From Ulota crispa (Eukaryota > Streptophyta > Bryopsida > Orthotrichales > Orthotrichaceae): 64,000 nt of DNA. Every line of letters begins with the position of its first letter. The stretch's first letter is position 1. The stretch lies in the NCBI GenBank assembly GCA_963920765.1, contig OY987249.1:4125230-4189229 (forward strand), written 5' to 3'. The position numbers were made by a program, and so were the translations under genes. The notes beneath the pieces are model-generated. The model worked only from the letters and a program-made list of their open reading frames with translations. It was not told where the DNA came from and did no database searches. This document shows positions 23,075 to 34,749 of the stretch, in pieces.

Positions 23075-25023
23075 CTAATTGGGTTTATCTTTATCTCGAC
23101 GCAAAGCACTTGACTTCGATGCCTTCGATACAGACGGCTTGTCTGACTTCTCTGAAGATCCAGTACCAGGAAGAGGTGGAGGGGAAGGCGGCGGTAGGCA
23201 ATGACCTGGAGCGTTCATACGTATGGGCTCAGAATTTGGTATGCTACCTTTCATATGTTTATGAGGCTTAGGGCCGGACTGTGTTCCAGATCCAGTACCA
23301 GGACGAGGTCGAGGGGGAGGCTGCTGTAGGCCATGAATTAGATCTTTCATACGTATGGGATCAGGGTTTGGTATGCTACCTTCCTTATGTTTATGAGGCT
23401 TGGAACCGGACTGTGTTCTATCCTTCCTAGCCCTCTTCATAGCCCTCTTTGAGTTTGAGGATTTGCCTGTTTCCAGTGATCCCAGAGCTTCCTCTTTGCT
23501 TTTCGGGGCTGTGAAACAGAACTGAGAATCTCTTGCGTCAATTTCAGGATGCTCGTCTAAATACCTGTACAGATAAATTTTAGAGCAAGACTGATCTCAG
23601 TATGGTCCATATAAGAAATATTAGCATGGGCACTGCGCCCATGAAATCCGACGTTTCTTTTGACAAGCATTCTGAAAGAATGAGGAGCCATAATTATGCG
23701 ACCATATATCAAAGCATAGAAACGAACCGGACAGAACAGACAGTGGACAGCTGGTAGATGAGGCGAGCACTTACTTCTTGACTTGAACACCAGAGTTTAG
23801 GGTTTGCCCACATGGTGTTTTGTAAATGCTGAGGAAATATACAGAATTAGAGAATGTAAGCAAGCAATAACAATAGTCTCCGTTCACGAGCATGAAATAA
23901 GACTTAAGTATTGCTGTCAACAATTGCTCGGTGCTCTGTACCAATGCATTCATGCCAACTCTGATACTGCACGTTGAACAAATAATCCGCAGTAGATAAG
24001 AGAATTTGAACTAAAAGCAATCCAAATATTAAACATCAGAAAACAGTTTGGTTTGGGGTAGTGCAATTTCTAATACGGACAGAGCAAGAAACCTCTCATG
24101 TATTGTCAATGAGGAACCTCGAAACACGACGTTTTGAGGGGTCAGAACTCACACGTCAGCAAATTTACGTTCATTGTTGTTTCGAAGGGCAGCATCTCTG
24201 TAAAATCCTTTTGGAGCACAAGGAATGTTGTGTACATCAATTGCCCACAGCACGTCAGGGTTATCCTCGTCAACATCCGCGGGAGCATCGCAAGTTAGGT
24301 TCCTTTTCCAGTCTTTGGCGTCGGCACAAACAAATGGCTGCTCTAGTATATGTTCCCCTCTAGCCTCGTACTTCTCCTTTGACGGTATAAACCTCCATTT
24401 ATAGCAATCGTTACATTGAATTGCAAATTCCGCATCTGGCGATGACATCCATCTGCCGGTGTACAAAACGTGTACTCAATAACCTCCACACTGATGCAGA
24501 ACGATCAAGAGAAATAGTTCTATGCTCACCAGTCAATGGCCAATATATATACGTGAGTCATAGTTCTGCTTGTGAGTAGGAGAGTTTCAAGATCGTATCA
24601 TTAGTTTAACGAACATGTCAGGAAGAGACTAGAATAAGGATTAAGTATTAAGCTTCAGCAAAGAGTTTGAGCCTGGTGAAAAAACGGCAGTATATCAAAT
24701 ACAAGAGATGCAAATCTGTAGCGGTGGTACCTACGACGCGTACGAGCATCTAGCCCAGAACCAGAAGCCTCTGCTGTGACCTTTTCTGCCACACCTCCCT
24801 CCTCTTCCCTGTCTGTTATGTGACTTGTGTCTATGTCAGAAGTGTCTTCCACTTGAGCCTTCCCTTTCTCCATTATTACTCCGCCAGTAAGTGGTACTTC
24901 ATCCGATGTATTTTCAACCGTTGAATCTTTCACGTCACTCTACATTTATATCGGTTTTCACGACAGCGAGTGGTACAGCCGTACAGGTTCAATTGAAACC
25001 GCTTCCTGCTCTGAGCTTTCCAT
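23075..25023 (-). CDS. CW zinc finger plus methyl-CpG-binding domain protein (plant MBD family)
   Basis: Nuclear chromatin protein; the CW finger reads histone H3K4 methylation and the MBD fold binds DNA in relatives. Five exons with consistent phases: 24985-25023, 24731-24939, 24153-24452, 23775-23828, 23075-23564; 1092 nt, 363 residues. CW domain: C96-x2-C99, W102 (CYKWRFIP), C125 (PFVC), W131, C137. MBD: LWAIDVHNIPCAPKGFYRD, FADVIYKTPCGQTLNS and VQVKKYLDEHPE, across exons 3-5. The C-terminal half of exon 5 is Lys/Pro-rich with an internal duplication (KPHKHKEGSIPNPDPIRM and KPHKHMKGSIPNSEPIRM). The frame is open upstream of the chosen Met to an acceptor near 25057, so an earlier start in another exon is possible. 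No stops; looks functional. Confidence 0.88.
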
Positions 25024-26280
25024 CTTATTGTCGTTCTTGATGGTCGCAATTGATCTGACAAACAGAAAAATGTGCTTCCTGGATGTTGAGCTGGTCGAAA
25101 GAATCAAGGTAAGAACTACAGTATACCGTTATTCAGAAATTTTACACGATAGAAACTATAATATACTGTATGATGTAAACTGCCTATTTTCCAACCAAAT
25201 GAAAACGATGGACCAAGTGATAAACTAATACAACTATTTGGACTATATGGAATGTACATCCCGCTGATTCCATGCACTAGAGTTTGAGTGTCTTCGCACT
25301 GAAAGACGTCAAGGACGAAATCCAACGATCAACGAGCTAATACGAACCGAACCTGGAGATAAATTTTGAACCTCGTGGAGGGGGACGCGGACCTGAATAC
25401 ATTCTCAAAATAGTTCTAGGAGTTATTCAATGCGTCCAGACCTGGACCCTGAGTTACTGAGTAGTCGCCAAGACCACCAACTTCCGGGCTAGTCCCATTT
25501 CTGATCCCAGAATCTCAACAGGCCTACAACTTCGCTCGTGTCAGCATCAATGAAACGGAGGTGCTCTTTAATTTGGGAATATGAACCTTCTGACAAACGT
25601 TCCATGCTGCGAATTTGAAATTCCAAGGATGAAACTGGTCATTGAAAAGCAAGAACATTCCGAGCTAATTGATTGTATTGAAGGATTTGTTAGCTACAAT
25701 AAAGAATCCGTCAACTACACTAAAAGCAGGTTCTCTAAATTGTTTAAGTTGCACATCGCACACTCCAAGCTACCTTTCGTTCATTCGTTGTAATTAGAGA
25801 CTACGAAACTTTCAATTAGGCTCTCCCTACAGCTATTAATAAAGGATGGTTTGAAAAATTCCACCCAGTCAAAGGCTAAGTAATCCGAAAAACGTCACTA
25901 GACTTCACTTCAATGACTTCATGATGAGCGTGCGACAGAGGCGAGGTCGAATAAAAAACCACTGAGGAATAGCTACAGGGAGCAGTAACACAAGAATTAT
26001 ACTCAATTGACAGTAGAAATCAACAGCGCACAGCTGAATTGCCTCAAACCTGAGATCCAGAATCAAATCAAAATAAATGCCAGAGTAACCACTTTGTGAA
26101 CTCTGTACCATTGCAATCACCTTGCGGCTTGCACTGACGTAAATTCGACAGGTATGGACATAAAGTACATTGCCAAAAGTATTGTTGTCCAAACATCCTC
26201 GTGAAAAACAAAAGAACTGTCGCCACTGAATTACAGTATTGGCGTGTTCTCCAAGAGCTTCAAGTCAGTTAAATTAAAGA
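25024..26280. other. Spacer upstream of the MBD gene
   Basis: Probably contains the MBD promoter and possibly a 5' UTR exon on the minus strand. Small frames here show no family features. Base composition is closer to 40 percent GC than in the AT-rich spacers. Confidence 0.4.
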
Positions 26281-26999
26281 TTGATTCCAACTCACCTGAA
26301 TAATTCTGCAATCCGAAACCATGAGTTGACGCAGTTGAATCTTCGCTAAGAACTTGCCGGAGTTCTGTCCCTCCAATAAAAACGCATCGTATGTTACGTT
26401 CCAAAGCAAATTGACCTGTTAACTAAGGTAGAAACTCTGACTGGCGGAAATTGAGATGATACGACGAATAATCAGAAAGTGCTTGACTGTGACGAATAAA
26501 TTATAAAACGATTCTAACTCGCCTGAATGATTCTGCAATCTATCGCTTAGAAGGACTCGAAATCATGAGTTGACGCGGTTGAATCTTCGCAAGGAATTTG
26601 CAGGAGATCTGTCACGCCATGGCAAAAAAAATGCATCGTACATTACGTTCCAAAGCATATTGACCAGTTAACTAATGTAGAAACTCTGACTCGCGGAAAT
26701 CGAGATGAATCCACGAATAATCAGAAAGTGTATTGTAACGAACAAATTGTAAACCGCTTCAAACTCACCTGAATGATCCTACAATTTAGCGCTTGGAAGG
26801 ACTCCAAACCATGAGTTGACGCAGCTAAATCTTCGCTAAGAACTTGCAGGAGTTCTGTCACTCCATGGCAATAAAAAATGCATCGTAAGCTACCTTCCAA
26901 AGCATATTGACCAGTTAAGGTAGAAACTCTGACTGGCGGAAATCGAGATGATACCACGAATAATTTGAAAAATAATTTTAACGAATAATCAAATAAGAT
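26281..26999 (-). repeat. Three tandem copies of an about 240-bp unit
   Basis: The segment CTCACCTGAATGATTCTGCA, then ATGAGTTGACGCAG, GAATCTTCGCTAAGAACTTG, CAAAGCATATTGACCAGTTA, GTAGAAACTCTGACTGGCGG and CGAATAATCAGAAAGTG is repeated with ATGAGTTGACG at 26331, 26565 and 26811 (periods 234 and 246). On the minus strand each copy contains a CAG followed about 10 bp later by a good splice donor (CAGGTGAGT or CAGGCGAGT). Confidence 0.85.
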
Positions 27000-27162
27000 G
27001 AAGAGACGCAGTCGATCGATAACATTGCAAAGGAGCGCCTTAAGAAACTGAAGCAAATGGTGTGAAGCAAATGGTGTGAGTGAGTGTACGCTTGAGCTTG
27101 ACGCTGCGGACGATGAGGAGCAAAGTCACATCAGGGTTTTCGCGATGACGACGGTATGTTCT

Positions 27163-27264
27163 GACATGGAACGGTCCAGGAGAATCAGACCTGGAATGGT
27201 CCGGAAGAATCAGACATGGAATGGTCCTGGAGAATCAGACATGGAATGGTCCAGGAGAATCAGA
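27163..27264 (+). repeat. 25-bp tandem repeat, four units
   Basis: GACATGGAATGGTCCAGGAG plus AATCA is repeated at 27163, 27188, 27213 and 27238 with few changes. Confidence 0.92.
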
Positions 27265-27440
27265 ACCTAACTAAGTTAGACGCAGTAAGTTACCGGTATC
27301 TAGTTATGGAAAACTACGTACGCGTATCCTGGGAGTTTGTGCATGGAGGAGGTATTGTACAAATCGAGATGAAAATCATCCATTTGTAACGAAATCTAAC
27401 GAATGATAGTTTACTGGCTCTGGACCGAAAGGGGCTATTA

Positions 27441-27936
27441 GGACATCCTCAATCAACCCGGCAGAAAGACCATCCTGATCTATTAATAGCAGTTGGTTCA
27501 TCACATAAAAATTATCTGATTTGAAGGGTATGACTCATTTCATTCTAAAAGTTCAATAAAAATTTGGTTTTGGTATTGCATGATTTAGATATATTACATC
27601 AAATGTTAACTAACTTCCAAAAAATATAGAGATTTTTCCAAATCAAGCCTAAATAAGGAAATTTTAGTAAAGTGTACGGCAATTGTATCAACTGCTTTAA
27701 TAAAATTTTCTTATTTAGGCTTGATTTGGAGAGGCCTTTAAGTTTTTTGGAAGTTAGCTAACATTTGATGTGATATATCTAAATCATGCAATGTCCAAAC
27801 CAAAATTTTATTGCATGTTTAGAATGAAAGTTTTCATGCCCTTCAAATCATATAATTTTTGTGTGATTAACTATATGCTATTAATAAATCAAGATTGATA
27901 TATGGGACCTTTATGCCTAGTGGATTGAGGATGACC
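27441..27936. mobile_element. 496-bp foldback element with TTA target duplication (PIF/Harbinger-like)
   Basis: GGACATCCTCAATC at the left is mirrored by GATTGAGGATGACC at the right, flanked by TTA at 27438-27440 and 27937-27939. The arms are long: TCAAGCCTAAATAAGGAAA pairs with the mirror TTTTCTTATTTAGGCTTGA, and CATCAAATGTTAACTAAC with GTTAGCTAACATTTGATG. A 3-bp TTA duplication is the Harbinger/Tourist signature. Confidence 0.75.
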
Positions 27937-27939
27937 TTA

Positions 27940-29489
27940 GGATGTTTGAAAACAAGGTGTTTTTCATGCAAAAATAAGAAACATTTCATGCATAGTTAAG
28001 ATCAAAAGTTTGCGTTTTTAGCAAGGTGTGTAAAAGTGCAAGCATGGCTTTGAAAAAAATTAGAAGCATGGACTTTTTCAAGTGAGATAATGAGCAAAAT
28101 GACAAATACAAACCTTGAAACCATTCATGAGGATTTTTTTTTGTTTTTCTTACAAAGCAAGAATAATAGGAGGAAAAAAAGAGTGCAAAATGTACCAAGG
28201 TTTAAAACTCAATATTAGCACATTTAGCCTGTTAAAAACAATGTTTGTACATTATTTAATTATATAATATTTTGAATTTTGCATGCATCATGATTCCATA
28301 AACCAGCTTGAATAGAGATAGACAGGAAAACAAACTAACTTGCAAAAATACGGGATTTGATTTTGGAATCTTTTTGAACCATAGTTTATTTTGCCCTAAA
28401 AAGTCCTAGATCCAAATGCTTCATTTGCTGAGGCACACTTACAGATTAATAATGAAATTTTTGGGTGAACATTTCGATGAAATTTTTGGGTGAACATTTT
28501 GATGAAATATTTGAATACTCCTAAAAAAATAGACGTGTCAAGTTTTGGATGAAACCTACTAAGTAGTACTTGATTCTATGGATTAATATGTTCCTTCAAA
28601 TGATATCATTGATGTTTCTAATATTTTCATGCATTACAAAGAGTTTGTTACTCAACTAATGAAAAGGACAAAAAAATATAACAAAAAAACAATTGTTGCC
28701 TTTGTTCTCAAATAATACAAGCACTTCAATTACAAGAGACTATATTTTTGGAGCATCAAATTGTTTTTTAAGTAAGGTACGTAATCAAACTTTGTCTACT
28801 TAGTTTCATTTTGATGCAAAACCTTGTCCCTTAATACATCACTACACTTATATTGTAATTTTGTGTTTGTAACACTAATTACAAATCCTAACAGTAAATC
28901 AACATGACAATAATTCCATTAATTACAACACTAAATGCTAACATGAACAATTTGTCCACTAAAATAAAGTTTGATAATTTTCAAATTTTTACATCTTTAC
29001 AATTATTGTTTGTACTTTGTAGAGAAATTGTTCATTCATAATCTATATCTACAATTAATAAAAAAAATCACGTTGGCAACCTGTCCGTACAATTGCTGAC
29101 TGACCGGTTTAATTGTTGTCAAAAAATAATTTGTAACCAATGTTAGGCGGTTAGGTTATTGGTGAGGTTATTGGTGAGGCTTTGTCTCTCCCACAATGAC
29201 TTGCAAAGCCCTAGCAATTGTACTTGACAATTAGGTGGTTAAGTTGTGGATCTTTGCACTTTCTTTGTGCTTGCTGGTGAGGTTTTAGATTTTTGCATTT
29301 TCAATTACTTTGTAGCATTTATGCTTGCTTGCAAGTGAGATTCATGAGTTGTTACAATAACATAAGTTAGAAATGTAACTATTTTGAAAAGAAACATCAA
29401 ACAAAAGATAACACAAACATTGAGAATGTATTAAGGCATTCATTTACCTTGGTAAATGAGTTTACAAGACTTGTAATCTATTTAAAAGA
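27940..29489. other. AT-rich spacer, no gene recognised
   Basis: A short direct duplication GATGAAATTTTTGGGTGAAC occurs near 28450-28500, and GGTTATTGGTGAGG is doubled near 29155-29180. Nothing else could be supported. Confidence 0.45.
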
Positions 29490-29945
29490 ATATACAATTT
29501 ATTGCATGGCAATCCTTTTGCAGCATGGGATATTTGTGTGTGCAAAAACTTGCTTGGGTAAGAAAATTGCATAGGTAAAATTTTGTGTGAGAAAAAAATG
29601 TATGGGTAAAAATTGTATGTGTAAAAAATATGTGAGTCAATAATAAAAAAATGCAACAAAATTGCACAAGTAAAAATATATATACATATATATAAATTGT
29701 GTGAATAATTACTACATGAGTAAAAAAATTGTGTAGGTAAAACGAGCATGAGCATATAAAAAATAATACAATAGGCAACTCTTTTACTACTTGGGTAAAA
29801 ACCTGCATGTATAAAAACTTGCATGGGGAAGAACAAATGTGATAAAAACCTACGTGGAATAAATCTTGCGTGGGTAAAAAACAAACTATATTTTCTTGCG
29901 TGAGAGGATAGTAGGGATCCTTTTACTACATGGATAAAAAAACAC
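29490..29945 (-). repeat. Degenerate short repeat around GCATGGGTAAAAA
   Basis: Units such as TGCATGGGTAAAAACTTG, TGTGTGAGTAAAAA and TGCGTGGGTAAAAAAC recur about every 15-25 bp. The 140-codon minus-strand frame across it (rich in FYTHTFF) is a by-product of the repeat, not a gene. Confidence 0.7.
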
Positions 29946-30139
29946 TTTGTTATAAGTATAAAACAAAAACTGCTTCACTGTAATGAAATGTTTTGTAAAC
30001 AAAAACCAATATTTTACTAGCAATAGCATGGGTAAATTTTGAAATTGGATTATGTGGATAAAATGTAAAAAAATAATCTTTTGAATGAAATGTTTTGCAT
30101 AATTGGGCCTGCATTTTTTTTGTGTCTCATTGCATCAAT

Positions 30140-30857
30140 CACTAGTAGAAAAGTAGAAGAAAGCACAATAAAGTCAACATAACTAGTTTAATGTTGTTTT
30201 GTTCCAAACCCAAAAATTTACGTTTTCAATGAATTTTTTTGCATTTGGAACAAAACAACATCAACCTGGTTATGTTGACTTTAATCCCTAAACGCCCAAG
30301 GGGTAAGAGCAAAACATAAATGCGTTCTAAAATGATACTTTTGTAACTTCAATGAAGTTTGTTTCAAAAGAGAAAACATGAATCATGATGTTTAGTAATT
30401 ATCCATATGTTCAAATATTCAAAAAAGTTTTGTACTCTTATTTAATGAATTTAGAAGCATTTAGCATTTAATATTCATCAAAATTACAAAATTTATTCAC
30501 GGAGTTTAAAATTTGGTATGATTGGCTAAAAATAGACATTCTATATGATAGTTCAAAAATGCAATATTTTTGATGGAGGAAAATTCATTAGTTTCCTGAA
30601 ATAGTAAATTTTGTAAGTTTAGCAAATATGGAAAAGTTTTGTCTATGAAAAAATCTCCTTGGTGGAGTTTAACTTGGATTGACATGATTCAAATTGGGTT
30701 GGAAAGTGAACTTGCTTTCCTATATGAATATATTTTTAACTTTTTCAAAAAAAGTTTTTTTTTCATTTTAGGCAGCCCACAAAAAAGGGCAGCAACCAGA
30801 AAATGGTTGATTGGGCGTTTAGGGGTTAAAATGTTTTCTTCTACTTTTCTACTAGTG
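30140..30857. mobile_element. 718-bp non-autonomous CACTA element
   Basis: CACTAGTAGAAAAGTAGAAG at the left and CTTCTACTTTTCTACTAGTG at the right are perfect inverted repeats; the target duplication is AAT (30137-30139 and 30858-30860). Just inside, a second pair, TTAATCCCTAAACGCCC (left) and GGGCGTTTAGGGGTTAA (right), is inverted. An extra 113-bp hairpin (30170-30282) sits in the left arm only. Confidence 0.85.
30170..30282. repeat. 113-bp hairpin in the left arm of the CACTA element
   Basis: AAAGTCAACATAAC pairs with GTTATGTTGACTTT, and ATGTTGTTTTGTTCCAAA with TTTGGAACAAAACAACAT, leaving a loop of about 40 bp. It has no counterpart in the right arm, so it may be a later small insertion. 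Confidence 0.8.
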
Positions 30858-30860
30858 AAT

Positions 30861-33851
30861 GGGTGCCTATACTAATTGAAAATGATAGAATGTGACTAGA
30901 TGTACAACAAATTCAAAAGCAATAACATACTATTAACTCACTTTAGGAGCACAAATCCATGTTGCAACTTGAGCTAAATTAAATGCTTGTCCTCCTCTAG
31001 TTGCCTAGAACTAGCTTGTTAACCTATACTTAGCATTAGTTACTTAATTAGAACTAGTTTAGGAGTCCACAATGTTGGAGGAGTTGAAAGAGTATTAGGA
31101 AGGTAGGTTGGCGTAATCAAAGATGACAATAAGACAACCTTGCTAAGATGGATGGATAGTGCATGAAAAGAAAGTAGGCAAAAAGTCATAAACATAGGTG
31201 GTGGCATATTGATTTCTCTTCCAATTGTCAATGGTTGTCATCACTACAACTATAAAGCTTTAGGGCAAAAAAGAGTGAGAAGCAAAACTAAATTGTAATT
31301 TTTTTTACAAAAACAATATTCATTGTACAATACCCTCTAGAAACTTTTGCGACCCCTCTATGAGAAGCCCTTCAAACTCTTTCATTTATTTCTAGTGGAA
31401 AAGTATTATATCAAAACTATCCTATTAAATATATTACTTTATATAACCTTTACCAACCTATGAAATACCAATGTCTAAAAATAAGAACTCTATTTTTGGT
31501 GAATTATTTGTTATATTTTCTTGCCTTCACATAAAAAAATTGAAAAATATACATGATAATTTTTTAACGTTTGATTGCACAAATATCTACAAAATGTCAT
31601 TGTTCATATCTTTTGTGTTACAAAGATGCACACTATGTAGGTAAAATTTTCCTCTAAGGTAGTTTGCTCATAAACCGTATGGGCATTAAAATTGCCCACC
31701 TTCTCAAATGTACCCTTGCTGTGCATGCTTTTTTTCATAGGTTTTCAAAATGTATAAGTAGTCTACATTTGAAGACGTGGGCGATTTTAGAGACCTATGG
31801 CCTTTCCACTTCAAAATTTCATAACTAATTCTACAAAGCTCCAAAAAATACAAAATAACTTGGGTTAGATGTCAATTCTTCTTATCTTTCAAGAAAAATT
31901 TACTGTAAAATAGTTCAAGAGGTCTCACCTCCCTAAAATTTAGTTTCAGCCCTTAGATGAATGGTTTATGAGCACAATACCTTATGTGACTATAATGTGT
32001 TTTCCAATTTTCTTTCATACAAATTTAAGGTTAAAGAAATCAAACTCATGTTACAGTAGGCTTCTATATTACTATAGCTTTCTAAAAAAAACCTTATTTG
32101 ACTATGTTGTTAGTGTCAAAAAAATGGCCTTGGAATTCTCAGTTATCAATCATTGGTAAACACTTATTATTGGTATTGAATTTTACTTTTTGATTAGTCA
32201 TTGTAACTTATGTAACAAAAATACATAATCAAATGCATAGTCACACTGAAAAAATTTGCAAAAACATGTTCAGTCAAGAACAAATGTCCACCAAATCCAT
32301 GAAAGAAGAATCTAAAAATCATCCAAAAATTAAATTTTCATTTTGTTTTTGTCAATCATATATTAGACTTCTTTTTGTACTAGTATATTGGCAAACACTT
32401 TGAACAACTTGGACATATATAGGTAGTGCAACATTCAACTATATAAGAATCATATCAATTGGTCTACAATCTAATCCTAACATACTTTATACACTTTACA
32501 AAAAATTAATATATCACAATTGGTTTAGATTCTAACCTTGATGTGCTACCACTTTTGTCCTTTTTTGAGATCAAAAATAGAATTCTATAATTGTCTTCAT
32601 CACAATGCTACTCTTTAATACTTTGTTAAAGGGTATTAGGCATTTTGTTGATTTCCTCACACATGGTTGGAGGACATTTGGTCTATTAGAATTAGGACAT
32701 CCTTATTGTTTCAACTTCCATCAAAAAGATCTAGAAGATGTTAGAAAAAGTCATGGTTGGAAGGCACTTGGTGTTCTATATTAAGGATATCCTTTATGCT
32801 TCAACTTACACCAAGGGGTTCTAGAAAAGGGCACAAAGTTGAAATCCTCCCACTTAGTATTATAGATAATGTCTCCAAGCAGGAAATGCATTCTATAGTC
32901 CATCGTAAGATAGGAGGTTCCAAAAGCGTGCAGGCTCTAAAAATGATACACCTCCTCAAATGTACTTTGTTTGTACATGTTGTTTTTCATAACCCTTCAA
33001 TAATGTACATGCAATGCACATTTGAAAAGGTGCACCATTTTAGAGCCCTATGCCATTTCAACATCACAATTTCATAACTAATTCCACAAATTTCCAAAGA
33101 TTATGAAACAACTTGAATTAGAAGCCAATTCCTCTTGACTTTCAAGAAAAATTTACTGAAAAATATTTCAATAAGTTTCACCTCCCAAAAATCAATTTCA
33201 GCCCTTAGATGCTCCATTTAAGAGCCTCTTACCTTAGCTCTTTTTTTATTTTCAAAACCAGGATATTTTAGAAACTTTACAAATTGTTCGATAAGTTACC
33301 TCACAAAGGACTGTTCCATCAAATGAGCCTCAGGTTTTTCCTCCTTTCAATTGAAGCGAATCATACCTCACGTCAAACTCGTTCTTCCCAAGGATATTTT
33401 TGGAAGAGAAAATACCAATTTTCTTCTGCAATAACACATTTCTTCTCACAAGAAAACGAAAAAGTTTTACAAATCTAGCGATGTGCACAAAGGTGCAAGC
33501 ATAGGCTCTCTCCCATGAAACAATAAAGAACGCAATTAAAAAATAGTTTGAGAAAGCTAGAATTTTTGTTACAAAAATGGTCAAAGGGAAAATACAAATG
33601 TAGTTGGGAGATGTGCAAGCTCGTCTTGTGAAGAGAATGCCAATTCACTGATATTTTGTCATTTTGTGTCTCATCAATGACCTGCGTCCACAAGAACATC
33701 CCAGCTTCCAATGCATCGTTACTATTTCCACAGACGACACTACTTGACAGCTACAACTCAAAGGTCTTGTAGGTGCCACCATTATAGACCACGGATTAAA
33801 CTCATATGTTTGACAAACTACAATAAAAATGGGTAAGAATATCATGCGCTA
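30861..33851. other. AT-rich spacer with a diverged direct duplication of about 350 bp
   Basis: Segments 31640-31975 and 32870-33225 align: both carry TTTCATAACTAATTC, CTTTCAAGAAAAATTTACTG, TTTCAGCCCTTAGATG and an inverted pair around a CAAATGTAC..GTACATTTGAA core. A second short duplication (GGTTGGAAGGCACTTGGT and GGTTGGAGGACATTTGGT) lies at 32660-32830. No gene is supported. Confidence 0.5.
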
Positions 33852-33855
33852 TTAA

Positions 33856-34720
33856 CCCCTAAAATTCTTTTGTGTTTAGAGTTCCAAAACTGCTTCAAAA
33901 TACTAGTCCCCAAACTAGGGTCAGAATCTTCATTGAAACTTTTTTTTTAACAAATCCAACCATAGGATTCTTTGGTTGCCTTGCACAAGTACATTGTCTC
34001 AAAATTTCAGAATGAATATCCTCACCAATTGCACGATCAATGTGCTTAAATTTTAAAATGTAGGTTTTTTTAATCCTTCCAAAAGGTGAAGTTTTGATTT
34101 TCAAACTTTTTAGAAAAAAACACATATATTGTATTTCTTGTGCAACTTTTGCAATATGTCGGAAAATGGGTTGAAAGCATATATAAAAAAATTTAACCAA
34201 AAAAAATTTTGGATTCATTTTTACAAAAATTGTAAAATGAAAGGTATTGGTGAATGAAAGATATAACTAATATGCTAATAAATTTTGGAAGAATTTGAAA
34301 ATTGTTAATCCTAATGGTGAGAATGCTCTAACAAACAATTAGTAACTTGACTTTATATTTTTTTTCTACCCTCTTCCTACCTACATTGCCCGCAAAAGAA
34401 AACTCCTTGTAACTCTTACCTCACTATTTGGAATTGAGTGATTCAATTTTTTTTGAGCAAGTATCAATCTATAAAATTCCATAAAAAAATTTAAAAAAAA
34501 TTTAGAATATATTTTTTGCTGCCCGGTTTGACATTGAAATTGAAAAAACCTTGTAACTTTTGCATTACTCATCCAAATGACATGAAATAAAGCTTCACAT
34601 GTAGATTATGATGAGTAGCATCATCCTAAAAATTTCATGAAAAATTTCCAAATTATGAAGTCAGTACAGCCTACCCGAGTTCTCATGAAACCCAAAGTGG
34701 GTTCCTTGAGCCTTTAGGGG
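33856..34720. mobile_element. 865-bp TTAA-flanked element
   Basis: TTAA (33852-33855) then CCCCTAAAATTC; the right end GAGCCTTTAGGGG is followed by TTAA (34721-34724). The internal order (CCATAGGATTCTTTG, a TTTTTGCTGCCC block, CATGAAAAATTTCC near the right end) parallels the elements at 37990, 39043 and 42787. No coding region. Confidence 0.65.
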
Positions 34721-34749
34721 TTAACCACCCAGGCTCTAGCCTTACACGC

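Noticed and set aside
27076-27270. Frame with repeated GESDMEWSRR as a small gene
   Set aside because: It is produced by the 25-bp tandem repeat at 27163-27264 and has no support upstream.
29462-29884. 140-codon minus-strand frame rich in FYTHTFF as a membrane protein gene
   Set aside because: It coincides with a degenerate repeat of GCATGGGTAAAAA; its hydrophobic, periodic translation is a product of the repeat and no family feature or splice context supports it.
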